From contig OW204012.1 of assembly GCA_934047225.1 (NCBI GenBank), positions 2,976,001 through 3,040,000 on the forward strand: a DNA stretch of 64,000 nucleotides. Reading direction: 5' to 3'. This DNA comes from Ypsolopha sequella (lineage: Eukaryota > Arthropoda > Insecta > Lepidoptera > Ypsolophidae). Shown one piece after another: positions 52,494-63,476 of this stretch. The notes beneath the pieces are model-generated. The model searched no databases and was not told where the DNA came from. It saw nothing but the letters and a program-made list of their open reading frames with translations. A program made the translations under genes and the position numbers. The first letter of the stretch is position 1, and each line of letters starts with the position of its first letter.

Positions 52494-55400
52494 ATGGAGG
52501 ACAACCTAAATATGTATTCCAAAATACAAGTGCTCACTGGTGAAAAAGACTTTATGCTGTGGAAATTTCAAGTGGACATTCTTTTTAAAAGTTCTAACCT
52601 ACAAGACATTGTTTTTCCAAGTGAAACCATACCGCTCGCACAGGGTCAAACGTCCGATTTTCAAACCCGTGATGCCAAAGCACAACGGATCATCATGATG
52701 ACAATCGACAAATCTCTCATGATTCACATTATGCCTTGTGAAAATGCGAAAGAAATGTACCAAAAACTGTGTTTTTTATATCGGCGAAACAATGAACATG
52801 AAAAGTGTGATCTAATGCAAAAATTCTTCAAGTTTGATTATGACGTAAGTAAAGATGTAGGCATGTAGCCTACAATGTCGGCGCTCTCCAAAACTATGCC
52901 TACAAACTGTCGATGATAGATGAGAAAATCAATGACAATATGTTGATTTCAAAAATCTTGGCGATATTACCTGAAAAGTTTAAAAGTTTCATCACTGCAT
53001 GGGACTCATGTCCAAATCATGAAAAAACACTTAACGACCTCACATCAAGATTAATAGCTGAAGAACAGCGTGAAATAAAACTACAAGAGGAACAAAATGT
53101 TGCATTTAAAGCAAGTTACTCAAATAAAAACAAAAAATTGTTCTGCAACAATTGTAAAAAGAACAATCATGTCGAGAAAGACTGCCTTTTCTTGAAACAA
53201 AATAAAAACAAGTGTAGCATCTGTAAAAAAACGAACCATCCAACTGAACAGTGCTATTTCAAAAAGAACAATACAACAAGTTCAAAGAAAAATAATAATG
53301 TGGCGTTCGTGACATATGAAAACAAGAACTCAGAAAATAATACTACCACTTTTGTGATTGACTCTGGATGCTCCAGTCATATGACAAATGATCCAAATTT
53401 ATTGAAAGATCTGAAGTGTATGCCATCTTCTGTTGGTGTAGCAAAACAAGGCACCGGAATGACATCTCAAGGTGTAGGAAAAATTGAACTCGAACAATGC
53501 ATTTTAAAAGAAACCCTATATGTACCTGACCTCACACAGAATCTAATGTCAGTAAGTGCAATAACAAATAATGGAGGTACAGTATTTTTCAAAAATGATG
53601 AGGTTAATATTTGCAAAGATGGTGAAACTATATTAATAGGCAAAAAGGAAGAAAATAATCTATATACTGTGAAAGTTGACAAGAAAGAAAAAGAAACAAG
53701 TTTATTAACAACGAATAAGAATGAAGCTCATGAATGGCATGTCAAATTAGGACATCCAAGCAACGATTCATTGTTAAAACTCTCCAAATCTGTTGACCTG
53801 AAAATAAATGAGGAACAAATAAAAAATTTAGACAAAACGTGTGAAGTTTGTATATTATCAAAACAAACAAGAAAACAGTTCAATTCAGTAAGAGAACGAG
53901 CTATTCGACCACTTCAAATTCTACACAGTGATATATGTGGCCCCTTAACACCTACATTTGATAATAAAAAATATATACTTACTGTACTGGATGACTACAG
54001 CCACTTCACAAAAATTTACCTCCTTGAAAAGAAAAGCGAAGCACCTAGTTGCATTAAAAATTACATCGAAGAAACAGAAAGAGAAAAGAATCTAAAAGTA
54101 AGCAAAATACGCTGTGATAATGGCGGAGAATACACTAGCAATGACTTCAAAGACTGGTGTTACAAGAAAGGTATCATGCTCGATTACACGATTCCCTACT
54201 CACCTCAACTAAATGGGAAAGCTGAAAGGCTTAATAGAACTTTACAAGAAAAAGTACGAGCTTTGATGTTCGAAACTAAGACAAAAGATTATTTGTGGGG
54301 AGAAGCTGCTAGAACAGCAACCTACTTGCTAAACCGAACACCGTCCGAATCAATTGCAAACATAACACCATATGAAAAATGGTTTGACAAGAAACCTGAT
54401 CTGAATAATATCCAAGTATTTGGTTCTATGGCTTACAGCAAAAAGTTAAGCCGTTCACAAAAACTAGAACCACGAACAGACACATACATAATGGTTGGTT
54501 ATGCTAATACTGGTTATCGTTTATTCGATGAAGAAAATAAAACAATACTAATTCAAAGAGATGTAATTTTTAAATATGAGAAAGAAGAAAAATCATCACA
54601 AGGAGAAAAAGAAATCACAATCGTGACAGAAATAAAAAATAAAAAGAATGAAGAAGACAAAGAAGAAAATTCTGAAAATAATAAAGAAAACCTGGGAAAA
54701 GAAAAGTCAAAGAAAGATGAAGAAAAATCAGAAAATGACAAAGAAAACTCAAAGAAAGATACAGAGATAGTAGAAAAAGGAAAAATCATTAATAAAGAAC
54801 TTAAAAATACAACACTTATCTATGAAGATTGTATAGATTCTGATTCAGAAAGTTCAAAGACTGAAGAAGACGAAGAAAAAAGAGAAGTAGAAATGGAAAG
54901 ACCGAAAAGAACAAGGAAACTACCTATAAAGTTTTTAGACTACGCTATGCTAACTTACAAAGAAGCTATTACTAGCCCTGATAAGAATGAATGGATAAAA
55001 GCTATAAATTCAGAAAAACAATCATTAAATAAAAATAATGTATGGGAAATAGTGAACAGAGAAGAAGCCAAGGGAAGAAAAATTATATCTAACATGTGGG
55101 TTCTAAAAGTGAAAAATGACAGCAAATACAAAGCTAGACTGGTAGCTTAAGGTTGCCAACAAATTCAAGGAATTGATTATCAAGAGACATTCAGTCCTGT
55201 TATGAATAATGTTTCTTTAAGAACGATCTTAGCTATTGCTGCATCTAAAGATTTTCATATAATGACATTGGACATAAAGACTGCTTTTCTTTATGGTCCG
55301 CTAAAAGAAGACATTTACATGAGTATTCCTGAAGGGTATGACTATGATCCGACAAAGAAAGTCTGCAAACTAAAAAAGAGCTTATATGGTTTAAAACAAT

Positions 55401-55600
55401 CACCATTAAATTGGAACAAGACATTTTCTTCAACTTTACTAAAATATGGTTTAACGCAACTAAAATGTGACAAATGTTTATTCAAAAATGAAGATAGCAC
55501 AATTATTCTAGGAATATATGTAGACGACGGAATCCTTATTGGAAAAGATGAAGAAAAACTGTCAGAGCTCATAAATAACCTAAAACAAGATTTTGAGATG
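52494..55600 (+). pseudogene. Copia gag-pol, first segment
   Basis: Gag starts MEDNLNMYSKIQVLTGEKDF; a frameshift near 52850-52910 leads to the next frame. Two zinc knuckles follow (CNNCKKNNHVEKDC, CSICKKTNHPTEQC), then aspartic protease (VIDSGCSSHMTND), the integrase HHCC region (H.KLGHPS ... CEVCILSK) and catalytic residues (HSDICGP, RCDNGGEY, LNGKAERLNRT), then RT. A stop interrupts KARLVA*GCQQ at 55148-55150. RT continues with DIKTAFLYG and IYVDDGILIGKDE. Reading stops at 55600, where a BEL element is inserted. A lysine/glutamate-rich spacer (about 54590-54900) separates integrase and RT. One frameshift and one stop make this copy defective. Confidence 0.93.
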
Positions 55601-56064
55601 TGAGCACGCGATGTGACGGCAGTGCTTTGTATCACCATAGGTTTTAAAAATAGCGGGAAGTGAAGAGAAAATTGGTGAAGATGAAAGATCTGACCTTGGG
55701 AAGGAGCTGCATGCACCACAAACCACGCTTCGCCTGAGCCACCAAGTCTCTGGTGTTCTCCAAGATGGTTTTCTTCTTCCTCTTCGTGCCTGGTTGCGCT
55801 CTTCTCGGCTAATCTTCTTCGTAATAGTAATAGATGAAAATGAGGCGCACAGCGGGTGCGATCTCAAAATGGCGGGCGGTAGGGTCTAGGTAGGACCTAG
55901 TCGAATGGCAATCAGCGTAGACCTCCGGCGTGAAAGGCTTCTGATTGACGACTGATTGATTTGCGTCCAAAACTAAGCGGGTGGAGATGCAGCGAAAATG
56001 ACAGTTGAAAATATTAATTCACAACTACCCCGCAGTATGAGAGCCACAAGAAGTGGCGCGAACA
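55601..56064 (-). repeat. BEL LTR (3' LTR in element orientation)
   Basis: 464 bp, identical by eye to 61324-61787. On the minus strand it is preceded by a purine-rich GCCGGGGGCAAA (56065-56076), the likely polypurine tract. The gag-pol frame runs 51 bp into it. Confidence 0.94.
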
Positions 56065-59000
56065 TTTGCCCCCGGCGTTAAAACCATTGGTTTTAAAATA
56101 AGAATAGAAAAGTAAAAATAAGACAGAGAATAACGAAATTTTGAAGCGGGGGCAAAGAAAGGAGTTATTGAGATGGGAGAGGGCATTTCTAGCGCCTACA
56201 AAGTTCGTAGCATTATCTGAATATACGAAAGACACTGCTCCACGTCTAGATAAAAAACGTTTGAACGCGGAAAGAAAAGTGTTCGTGCTAAGATCAGTTG
56301 CCAATTCAACGTGAACTGCACGAGTCACCAGGCATACAAATATGCAGAGGTAACATTTGACGGGACGGACTCCACGTTTTCGATACGGAGTGATACTGAT
56401 AGGACCACAATAATCCACAGCGCAGTGGACAAAAGCTTTAGCCTCATTAACGCGGCATGATGGTAAATCTGCCATGAAAGGGAAGGTTTGTCTCGGCTTC
56501 GCCTTAAAACAATAATTGCAGCTATGTATTACGCGACGAACAATATTTCGACAGGAAAGTATCCAAAATTTTTGGCGGATTATTGACACTAAAGCCACTG
56601 GTCCAGTGTGACAATTTTTGCGATGATAATGAATGATAATCAATTCGACAATATGATTTTTACGAGGTAACAACACAGGGTGTTGTTGATCGAACGTCAT
56701 GTCTGTGTTGCGAAGTCGACCACCAACGCGTAACAATCCATTTTTATCTAAAAATGGCGATAGTCGATTTAAAGCGGGAGAACAAAGTTTATTTGACTTT
56801 AATCTTTTTATTTCATCAAGAAAATAAAATGCTTGAAGAGCTTTAATCAATGCAACTTCAGCGAAATCCATATCGGTAGCGGTAAAAATATTAGAGCGCG
56901 GTAAAATACGTAAAAATCGGTAGATGTAAATGATTGTGTGTAAAAGCACAAGCCATGACGAAATTCTTTCCGAAAGAGAAAGAAGTGGATGCGGTTCTTC
57001 ATTACTAAAAGCGGGAAGAGAAATTGTTTTTGATTCCGGCAAGTTTTCTTCAATAGAAGCTGATTCTATTGTTTTGATTGGCCACTCTTTAGCGTCCAGA
57101 TAAAGCCAAGCAGGTCCAGTGAACCAGAGCGGGTGACTCATCAACTGCGTGGGAGTGAGACCACGGGAAAGACAGTCGCTCGGGTTTTGAGAACCAGCTG
57201 TATGGTAAAAACATTCAGCGGGAATAGCGGATATTATTTTTGTTATACGCGTCGCGACAAAGGTTTTAAACCTGTGCGGTGAGGAATGTATCCAGTGTAA
57301 AGTTACCATAGAATCGGTAAAACAGTAAATACGTTCAATATTGTGACGTATTTTATAAGCGTCAACTACACGACGAGTTAATTTCGACATGAGTAACGAG
57401 GCACAAAGCTCAAGGCGGGCGACACTGACGGTCTTGAGCGGACAGACTTTTGACTTTGCGCATACCAGCCGAATGCTAGTGCAAGTGTCTGAGTCATCTT
57501 GTACTCTAATATATACGACACATCCGTATCCACGTTCACTTGCGTCTGCAAATGATATTATCGAAATTTTCGAATTTTGGAACACGTCTAAGTGGCGTTT
57601 AATACGTAAATCCCGCAAAACAGGTAGCTCCTTCAAATAGTTTTGCCAAATCTGCGCAATATCAGAGGGTAGTGTTTCATCCCAGTCTAATTTTAAAATA
57701 CAGATTTTCTGCAAGAGTAATTTTGCGTACAAGATCACAGGAGCGGTAAAGCCGAGGACGTCGTACTGACGTGCTATCACGGACAAAACATTGCGTTTAG
57801 TACATGGGCGACTATCTAGCGATACAGTAAAAGAGAACTCGTCAGAATCAGGCGACCACTGTAAGCCAAGAACTTTAAGAGTTTGAGTTTGTTCTTCAAA
57901 ATTCTTACTAGAATTTAAGCGGTGAGTATCAGGCAGTGTATCAAGTAACTGTTGACAGTTACTAGACCACTTGACGAGCTCAAAGCCACCGGCCTTAAGC
58001 AATCCTACCAGCTCATCTCTGAGCTGTAAGGAGCCCTGCACGGTGGGCGTGCTATAGCAGATGTCGTCCATGTAACAGTTTCGTGCGGCTACAGTAGCGG
58101 CGAGCGGGTACGCTGAACTCCCATCCTCACAGAGTTTCCTGACTACTCTCATCGCAAGGAAAGGGCTACTACGTAGTCCAAAGCAGACGCGATTGAACTG
58201 ATAAGCGATAAGCGGTGAACACGTGTCAAAGCGGTATAAAAACTTTTGAAATTTGCGATCATCGGCGTTAACCAAAACTTGTAAGAACATTTGTTTGATA
58301 TCCGAGGTAAAAGCGATTTCATACAAGCGGAAGTCAAGTAAAATTAAAAACAAATCGTTTTGCAAATTAGCACCTGTGTGCAGCGTGTCATTTAATGAGA
58401 CACGAGTACCATCAGCGGAGTCAGTCTTAGTACTGGCATTCATACAAATACGCACCTTTGTCGTTGATTTATCAACACGCACTACGGGATGATGCGGAAT
58501 ATAATAACCAAGAGATAATTGGTCATCATTATGAAGCGGGGATATGTAACCTTTAGTTAGGTATTCATTTATTATATTGTTATACTCGGAACGTAAATCT
58601 GCGTTAGAAACAAACCTACGCTCAAGAGACATAAAACACTTTTTTGCGTGATGGTACGAGTTTCCTAGTATGTTAGGATTCCGTGCGAACGGTAAAGAAA
58701 CCGAATAGCGACCAGCGGGGTCACGTGACACATTGTTAATAAATAATTTTTCACATTCATCATTTGCGGGACTAGAAGCAGGTTCACAATGCACCTCTTC
58801 TAATTGCCAAAATTTTTGTAAAATAAAATCTATTGGCGGTTCAATCTCCATATAAGAGCATAACGAAATTGAACATGCGGTATTTTGGTAAACAGGCGTA
58901 TTACCAATTAGCGTAAAACCGAAGATGGTCTGAAATCCCGTCGGCGTACCCGGGGGACCAGAGACGCGGCCTGATAACAAGATATCCGCGAATAAAGATG

Positions 59001-60861
59001 CACCGATAAGAATATCAATCTCGCCCGGTAAGTAAAAGGTTTCATCAGCAAGTGTGATACCTTTTAAATATGAAAGCGTAGACAAATCGACCTGCACCGA
59101 TGGTAAGTTGTCGGTAATACGGTCGATTACATAAGTGTCAAGCGAAATTGAAACCGAATCATCAAATCGTGAAAACAATTTAAGGTTTGTCGCACCCTTA
59201 ATTGGGTTTGATGAAGAGCCGATGCCCTTAACAAAAGCGCGGGGAATTTTCTCATATTTTAAGTTAAGCTTCTCACAACAGGAAACCGTCGAAAAACTGG
59301 ATTGTGACGCAGGGTCGCAGAGCGCACGTAGACGGACTGACATACCGTTAGAATCTTTCACGATCACTTGAATTGTACCTAAAAGGCATGTTTCATTACG
59401 CTGCGAGTTAGGCTGTAAGTTACATAAAGAAATATTATTACTCGCAGTTGGTACGGATTGAGAATCATTAGTCATATGTTCTGTGTTAGTCGCCGATACG
59501 GCAGGATCCACCAACCTCGAAGATTGCGTATGTGTGCGTGGAGACACGGTAATATTTTGACCAAGCGCGGTGTGAGTATTCATCACATTTTGTTTGCGGC
59601 ACAACATCGAATGGTGTTTACAATTACAATGGCGGCAATTATAAGACGATTTACAAGCGGAATTGTTATGCGTAATACTTAAACAATTGGTGCAACCGTT
59701 ATTAGATTTGATGAACTGAAATCTTTTCTCGATATCTAGTTTCACAAATTCGGGACACTTATATAAATTATAGTGTTTTAATTGTTTACATAGCGGACAA
59801 CAATTATTATTGGTCGAAGCGGAGACAAAAGCATGGGTTGACTTGGTACTGTACCCGGTTTTGTTGTTATTATTATTAACGGAGCGGTTCGGAGCGGGAG
59901 CGGTAATTGCGGGTGCAGTGCGGTTCAGTATCTTAGTTTGTTCCCGTAAAAATGATATTAATTCATCATAATGGGGTAAATCGGAACCACGTTTAAACAT
60001 TTCAAATGAACGAGCGGTTTCAACATCAAGTTTTTTAAGGGCCAAATACATAAGGATAAAATCCGAAAGATCTTTAATATTCAGCGATTTTAAACACGAA
60101 ACAGCGGAACAGAACTTGTCTAAAAACAAGTCCAAGTTTTTTGAACTAGCGGTAGTTAAAGGGCGAAATTCAAACATTTGATCCAAATAAGTAGTGGCTA
60201 AACTACGCGAGTCTTGAAAAGTAGAAACGAGTGTTTTCCAGATTATGTCGTAGTTAGTTGCGTTCGGTGTGATTCCAGAACAAATCGAAAGTGCCCGGCC
60301 AGAAAGTTTACCCATCAGGTATTGTACTCGTTCGTTGTCGGTCAAGTCCGGATTATCGTGAATCGTGGTTTTAAATGTTTCATAGAATGTTGGCCACATA
60401 GTAGCTTCACCAGAAAAACCAACGAGTTCCAGTTTTGGAAGCTTGATAGTAGGTTTTTTGGGACATTCCATGTCAAGTGGAGCTTTAACTTTAGAGTCAG
60501 CCGATTTCGAAGAATGTGATAACTTCCGGTTGATGTATTTGCAATGGGAGTAAAGATCCTCAAAAGCTGACCAACTTTGATAATTTGGTTCAAAATTAGG
60601 ATTTATCAATACCTCTGTGTCATTAATTTCATCTATGATTACATGAATTTCTGAGCGTACAGTATCCAAAGTTTCGACATTGGCCATAAACAATTCTGCC
60701 GAAGAAACATCCTCTAAAGCGGTTTTAGAAAAGTCATAAACTCTCTGAAGGCGATTAAACAATTCTTGCCTTTTATTTTTAAGCTTCTTTAAACTATACG
60801 ACATCTTTAATTTTGCAGCTTCTGCGGAATTTGGCATGTTATATAGTACAAAGTTAGGCAA
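56014..60861 (-). CDS. BEL/Pao gag-pol polyprotein, integrase truncated
   Basis: 1615 residues from ATG at 60861, one unbroken frame. Order: Gag-like helical region with KLPKLELVGFSGEATMWPTF (about 140-170); cysteine/histidine knuckles (CPLCKQLKHYN, CTNCLSITHNNSAC, CRHCNCKHH, about 355-420); protease-like region (LRALCDPASQSSFST, D near 516) where the usual D-S/T-G is D-P-A; RT (CMNASTKTDSADG, FTSDIKQMFLQV, CYMDDICYS with YMDD near 930); RNase H (SFADASERGYGCVVY, CFTDSMVTLHWI); integrase zinc region (H...H...C..C, HTGPVALVSII) and core aspartates near 1483 (VDYCGP) and 1549 (YSDNATNF). After HLNNSFLC the text turns into non-homologous residues, so the third catalytic residue and the PHFGG.WE region are absent. 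The last 17 codons are LTR. RT and RNase H look intact. Confidence 0.94.
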   Translation of the reverse strand: MPNFVLYNMPNSAEAAKLKMSYSLKKLKNKRQELFNRLQRVYDFSKTALEDVSSAELFMANVETLDTVRSEIHVIIDEINDTEVLINPNFEPNYQSWSAFEDLYSHCKYINRKLSHSSKSADSKVKAPLDMECPKKPTIKLPKLELVGFSGEATMWPTFYETFKTTIHDNPDLTDNERVQYLMGKLSGRALSICSGITPNATNYDIIWKTLVSTFQDSRSLATTYLDQMFEFRPLTTASSKNLDLFLDKFCSAVSCLKSLNIKDLSDFILMYLALKKLDVETARSFEMFKRGSDLPHYDELISFLREQTKILNRTAPAITAPAPNRSVNNNNNKTGYSTKSTHAFVSASTNNNCCPLCKQLKHYNLYKCPEFVKLDIEKRFQFIKSNNGCTNCLSITHNNSACKSSYNCRHCNCKHHSMLCRKQNVMNTHTALGQNITVSPRTHTQSSRLVDPAVSATNTEHMTNDSQSVPTASNNISLCNLQPNSQRNETCLLGTIQVIVKDSNGMSVRLRALCDPASQSSFSTVSCCEKLNLKYEKIPRAFVKGIGSSSNPIKGATNLKLFSRFDDSVSISLDTYVIDRITDNLPSVQVDLSTLSYLKGITLADETFYLPGEIDILIGASLFADILLSGRVSGPPGTPTGFQTIFGFTLIGNTPVYQNTACSISLCSYMEIEPPIDFILQKFWQLEEVHCEPASSPANDECEKLFINNVSRDPAGRYSVSLPFARNPNILGNSYHHAKKCFMSLERRFVSNADLRSEYNNIINEYLTKGYISPLHNDDQLSLGYYIPHHPVVRVDKSTTKVRICMNASTKTDSADGTRVSLNDTLHTGANLQNDLFLILLDFRLYEIAFTSDIKQMFLQVLVNADDRKFQKFLYRFDTCSPLIAYQFNRVCFGLRSSPFLAMRVVRKLCEDGSSAYPLAATVAARNCYMDDICYSTPTVQGSLQLRDELVGLLKAGGFELVKWSSNCQQLLDTLPDTHRLNSSKNFEEQTQTLKVLGLQWSPDSDEFSFTVSLDSRPCTKRNVLSVIARQYDVLGFTAPVILYAKLLLQKICILKLDWDETLPSDIAQIWQNYLKELPVLRDLRIKRHLDVFQNSKISIISFADASERGYGCVVYIRVQDDSDTCTSIRLVCAKSKVCPLKTVSVARLELCASLLMSKLTRRVVDAYKIRHNIERIYCFTDSMVTLHWIHSSPHRFKTFVATRITKIISAIPAECFYHTAGSQNPSDCLSRGLTPTQLMSHPLWFTGPAWLYLDAKEWPIKTIESASIEENLPESKTISLPAFSNEEPHPLLSLSERISSWLVLLHTIIYIYRFLRILPRSNIFTATDMDFAEVALIKALQAFYFLDEIKRLKSNKLCSPALNRLSPFLDKNGLLRVGGRLRNTDMTFDQQHPVLLPRKNHIVELIIIHYHRKNCHTGPVALVSIIRQKFWILSCRNIVRRVIHSCNYCFKAKPRQTFPFMADLPSCRVNEAKAFVHCAVDYCGPISITPYRKRGVRPVKCYLCIFVCLVTRAVHVELATDLSTNTFLSAFKRFLSRRGAVSFVYSDNATNFVGARNALSHLNNSFLCPRFKISLFSVLFLLFYSYFKTNGFNAGGKCSRHFLWLSYCGVVVN

Positions 60862-61323
60862 GTACCAGAACTATTGAAAGTTTTATACTGACTACAACAT
60901 AGAATAATGCTAATGAGTTAGAGATAACACGGGCGGCGGACGAACCTGTGTACGAGTACCTCTCGATAATATTAAGAATTAGCAGGTAGGCAGATAATAT
61001 TTTCTGTGAAATGATCAAATGGTATAATCGCAGCGGATAAATTAACAGAATGGCGTATTTCACTGTAGATAATTTATAATTTCCAGTATATAGGAAATGG
61101 AATCACTAATATTTTGACGAATGCGGGGTTTTAATGCATAGATAATGCAAATAAGAGCGGGAATGCGGGGTAATACTGCGGGCAGAGTGAAAATTAGAGC
61201 GGAATTCACGTGTTCTTTAGACAAAGAACATGAAGATAGCGGTTGGAAATACCAAAAAATGGTTATAGATCGCAGATCAAAGGGCCTAAAATGGATCTAG
61301 ATCCGGCTCGAATGGCCAAAAAA

Positions 61324-61787
61324 TGAGCACGCGATGTGACGGCAGTGCTTTGTATCACCATAGGTTTTAAAAATAGCGGGAAGTGAAGAGAAAATTGGTG
61401 AAGATGAAAGATCTGACCTTGGGAAGGAGCTGCATGCACCACAAACCACGCTTCGCCTGAGCCACCAAGTCTCTGGTGTTCTCCAAGATGGTTTTCTTCT
61501 TCCTCTTCGTGCCTGGTTGCGCTCTTCTCGGCTAATCTTCTTCGTAATAGTAATAGATGAAAATGAGGCGCACAGCGGGTGCGATCTCAAAATGGCGGGC
61601 GGTAGGGTCTAGGTAGGACCTAGTCGAATGGCAATCAGCGTAGACCTCCGGCGTGAAAGGCTTCTGATTGACGACTGATTGATTTGCGTCCAAAACTAAG
61701 CGGGTGGAGATGCAGCGAAAATGACAGTTGAAAATATTAATTCACAACTACCCCGCAGTATGAGAGCCACAAGAAGTGGCGCGAACA
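61324..61787 (-). repeat. BEL LTR (5' LTR in element orientation)
   Basis: 464 bp; carries the promoter for the minus-strand element. The next internal bases on the minus strand read TTTTTTGGCCATTCGAGCCG, where TGGCCA... may be the primer site, though I cannot name the tRNA. A ~460-bp leader precedes the ORF. Confidence 0.94.
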
Positions 61788-62103
61788 AGATGACTTATAC
61801 AAAGAATCCAGATAATTTTCTAGGAATAAAAATAGAAAAGACAGACATTGGCATTGAACTAAATCAAAATATTCAGGTGGAGAAGATACTTGAAAATTTT
61901 AATATGTCAAATGCAAAACCAAGTTCAACACCCATTGATGCAAGTGACTACAATGCAGAGCAAGACTCACCAAATGTAAACTACCCATATAGACAAGCTA
62001 TTGGACAACTTTTGTACATTAGTAACAAAACAAGACCAGATATAACATATGCCGTAAACACAGAAAGTAGACACATGGAAAATCCTACAAACCAGGATGT
62101 TAA
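61788..62103 (+). pseudogene. Copia pol, second segment (RT thumb / connection)
   Basis: After the BEL element the copia frame resumes with KMTYTKNPDNFLGIKIEKTD, then YPYRQAIGQLLYISNKTRPD and ITYAVN. FLGI and the Y...GSLLYL..TRPDI pattern are diagnostic of copia pol between RT and RNase H. It halts at the TTAA used by the piggyBac insertion. Confidence 0.93.
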
Positions 62104-63476
62104 CCTTTAACCAGGGACATGACAAATTTATAACACTATAAGGGACATGACGTCTCACAGGCTACTAGATTCAAAGTAAATTTTGTTATAAAACTCAAGT
62201 TAGATGTTTTAAAAATGTATTGTTATTTAACCATTGGTATGTAATAAAAAATATTAAGTTAATTTTATCAGCTTTTATTAGCAAATATAAAAAAAATACG
62301 ATAATTAACAGTTAGTGGTACTTTTCAGCCTAATTGACATGATATCCTTATTTTAGCATTTTAGTAGACCTTATACAAATAATACTATAAATTTAACATA
62401 CATATAACATTTAGCACACATTTAACATAACATTTAACATAATTGTTACTTCTGAAAACAAAAAATTTAAATTCTGACAATGACTCAATTTGGCATAAAT
62501 TACTGGCAATTTTACACAAAGGGCGAGAACATTGCAAGCATACGGGATCGCAACACCCAAAGCACGTGTACACTGTCATTTTGTGCAATTTAGGTGGACA
62601 AATTATGCATGCCCTTCGTTTATCTTGTCCAGTTTCAACACTTTGGACATCTTCTTCGACCATATCGTCACCCAGAACTCGCTTTATCACTAACCGTAAC
62701 TACCTCGGTAATTGAGTGCAGACTACACGTCTTTGGATATGGGGAAGCACTAGCGAACGTGCTAAAGTCTTTAGGAAATCTCCTCTTTCTGTAATCCTGG
62801 GTTGATGCATGTTATACAGTATATAAGCATTCATGCCGCTCAAATCCAGAATGCGGTACCGACCGACGTAATTCCGTGAGAGGCACGTTGTTTTCATCTT
62901 CGGTACTGTCGCTGCCAACTTCTTCTCGATTGATATGACTCTCCTCATCGCTGTTAACTTCTTCTGGAATGATCTGACTCCCCTCTGAATCTTCATTACT
63001 TTCATGATGCTGTAAAACTTTGCTTTCATTTATATATACTCTCCAAAATCGCCTTCGCTACCAGATTGGTCTGAAGCTAGCATCAGAGAATTGAATTCCT
63101 CTTCAAATAACACACTGTCTACCCGCATTATTTTTGTTTTTGATGGCCCAACTGAACTCATGGCCGTACGTTGACGTTTCCCACCGTTTTCAGCTATTTT
63201 GCACTAGAAAACACAAAAATTAAAAAAATAGTTCAAAAGAATATTTTGTATGGCAACTAGGGACATGTAGCCTGACAGGCTACATGCGATCTTTTGATAA
63301 GAATTACTCACGTGTTAAACAACGGCCGACGACACGTCTGTCTCCTTCTGCGGTCGTTTTACTACTAAAACAAAAGCTACTAAGACGTGGGGTTGCGGCA
63401 AGCGGGGGGAAGTGGTCAATTCTAAGAATTTTAAAAACTCGCGACGCCTGTGAGACTCCATGTCACTAGTTAAAGG
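62104..63476 (-). mobile_element. piggyBac element, internally deleted
   Basis: Ends CCTTTAACCAGGGACATG and CATGTCACTAGTTAAAGG are inverted repeats, flanked on both sides by TTAA (62100-62103 and 63477-63480), the invariant piggyBac target. The copia frame is in register across the two TTAA sites. Inside, GGGACATG(A/T)... and CAGGCTAC words recur near both ends (62147-62165 and 63250-63285). On the minus strand it keeps both ends of a transposase gene with the catalytic centre deleted. Confidence 0.92.
62385..63161 (-). pseudogene. piggyBac transposase, N- and C-terminal remnants
   Basis: The minus ATG at 63161 opens MSSVGPSKTKIMRVDSVLFE, then EFNSLMLASDQSGSEGDFGE: the acidic N-terminus usual in piggyBac transposases. 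After a frameshift an acidic stretch continues (SNEDSEGSQIIPEEVNSDEE, REEVGSDSTEDENN). It jumps directly to the C-terminal part, LSGMNAYILYNMHQPRITER then GDFLKTLARSLVLPHI, and a cysteine-rich finger (CIICPPK ... CFGCCDPVCLQC). The DDD catalytic core is missing. Non-functional, mobilisable in trans if the ends are intact. Confidence 0.85.

Larger units (their letters stand above)
55601..61787 (-). mobile_element. BEL/Pao LTR retrotransposon inserted antisense in copia
   Basis: Two 464-bp LTRs (55601-56064 and 61324-61787) look identical base for base. Both run TG...CA on the minus strand, beginning TGTTCGCGCC and ending GCGTGCTCA. A 5-bp target duplication AGATG (55596-55600 and 61788-61792) brackets the element. 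The single gag-pol ORF is on the minus strand. Identical LTRs indicate very recent insertion. The integrase end of pol is missing, so the copy likely needed help in trans. Confidence 0.96.

Noticed and set aside
57389..60519. Plus-strand frames inside the BEL element
   Set aside because: Antisense shadows of the 1615-residue gag-pol.
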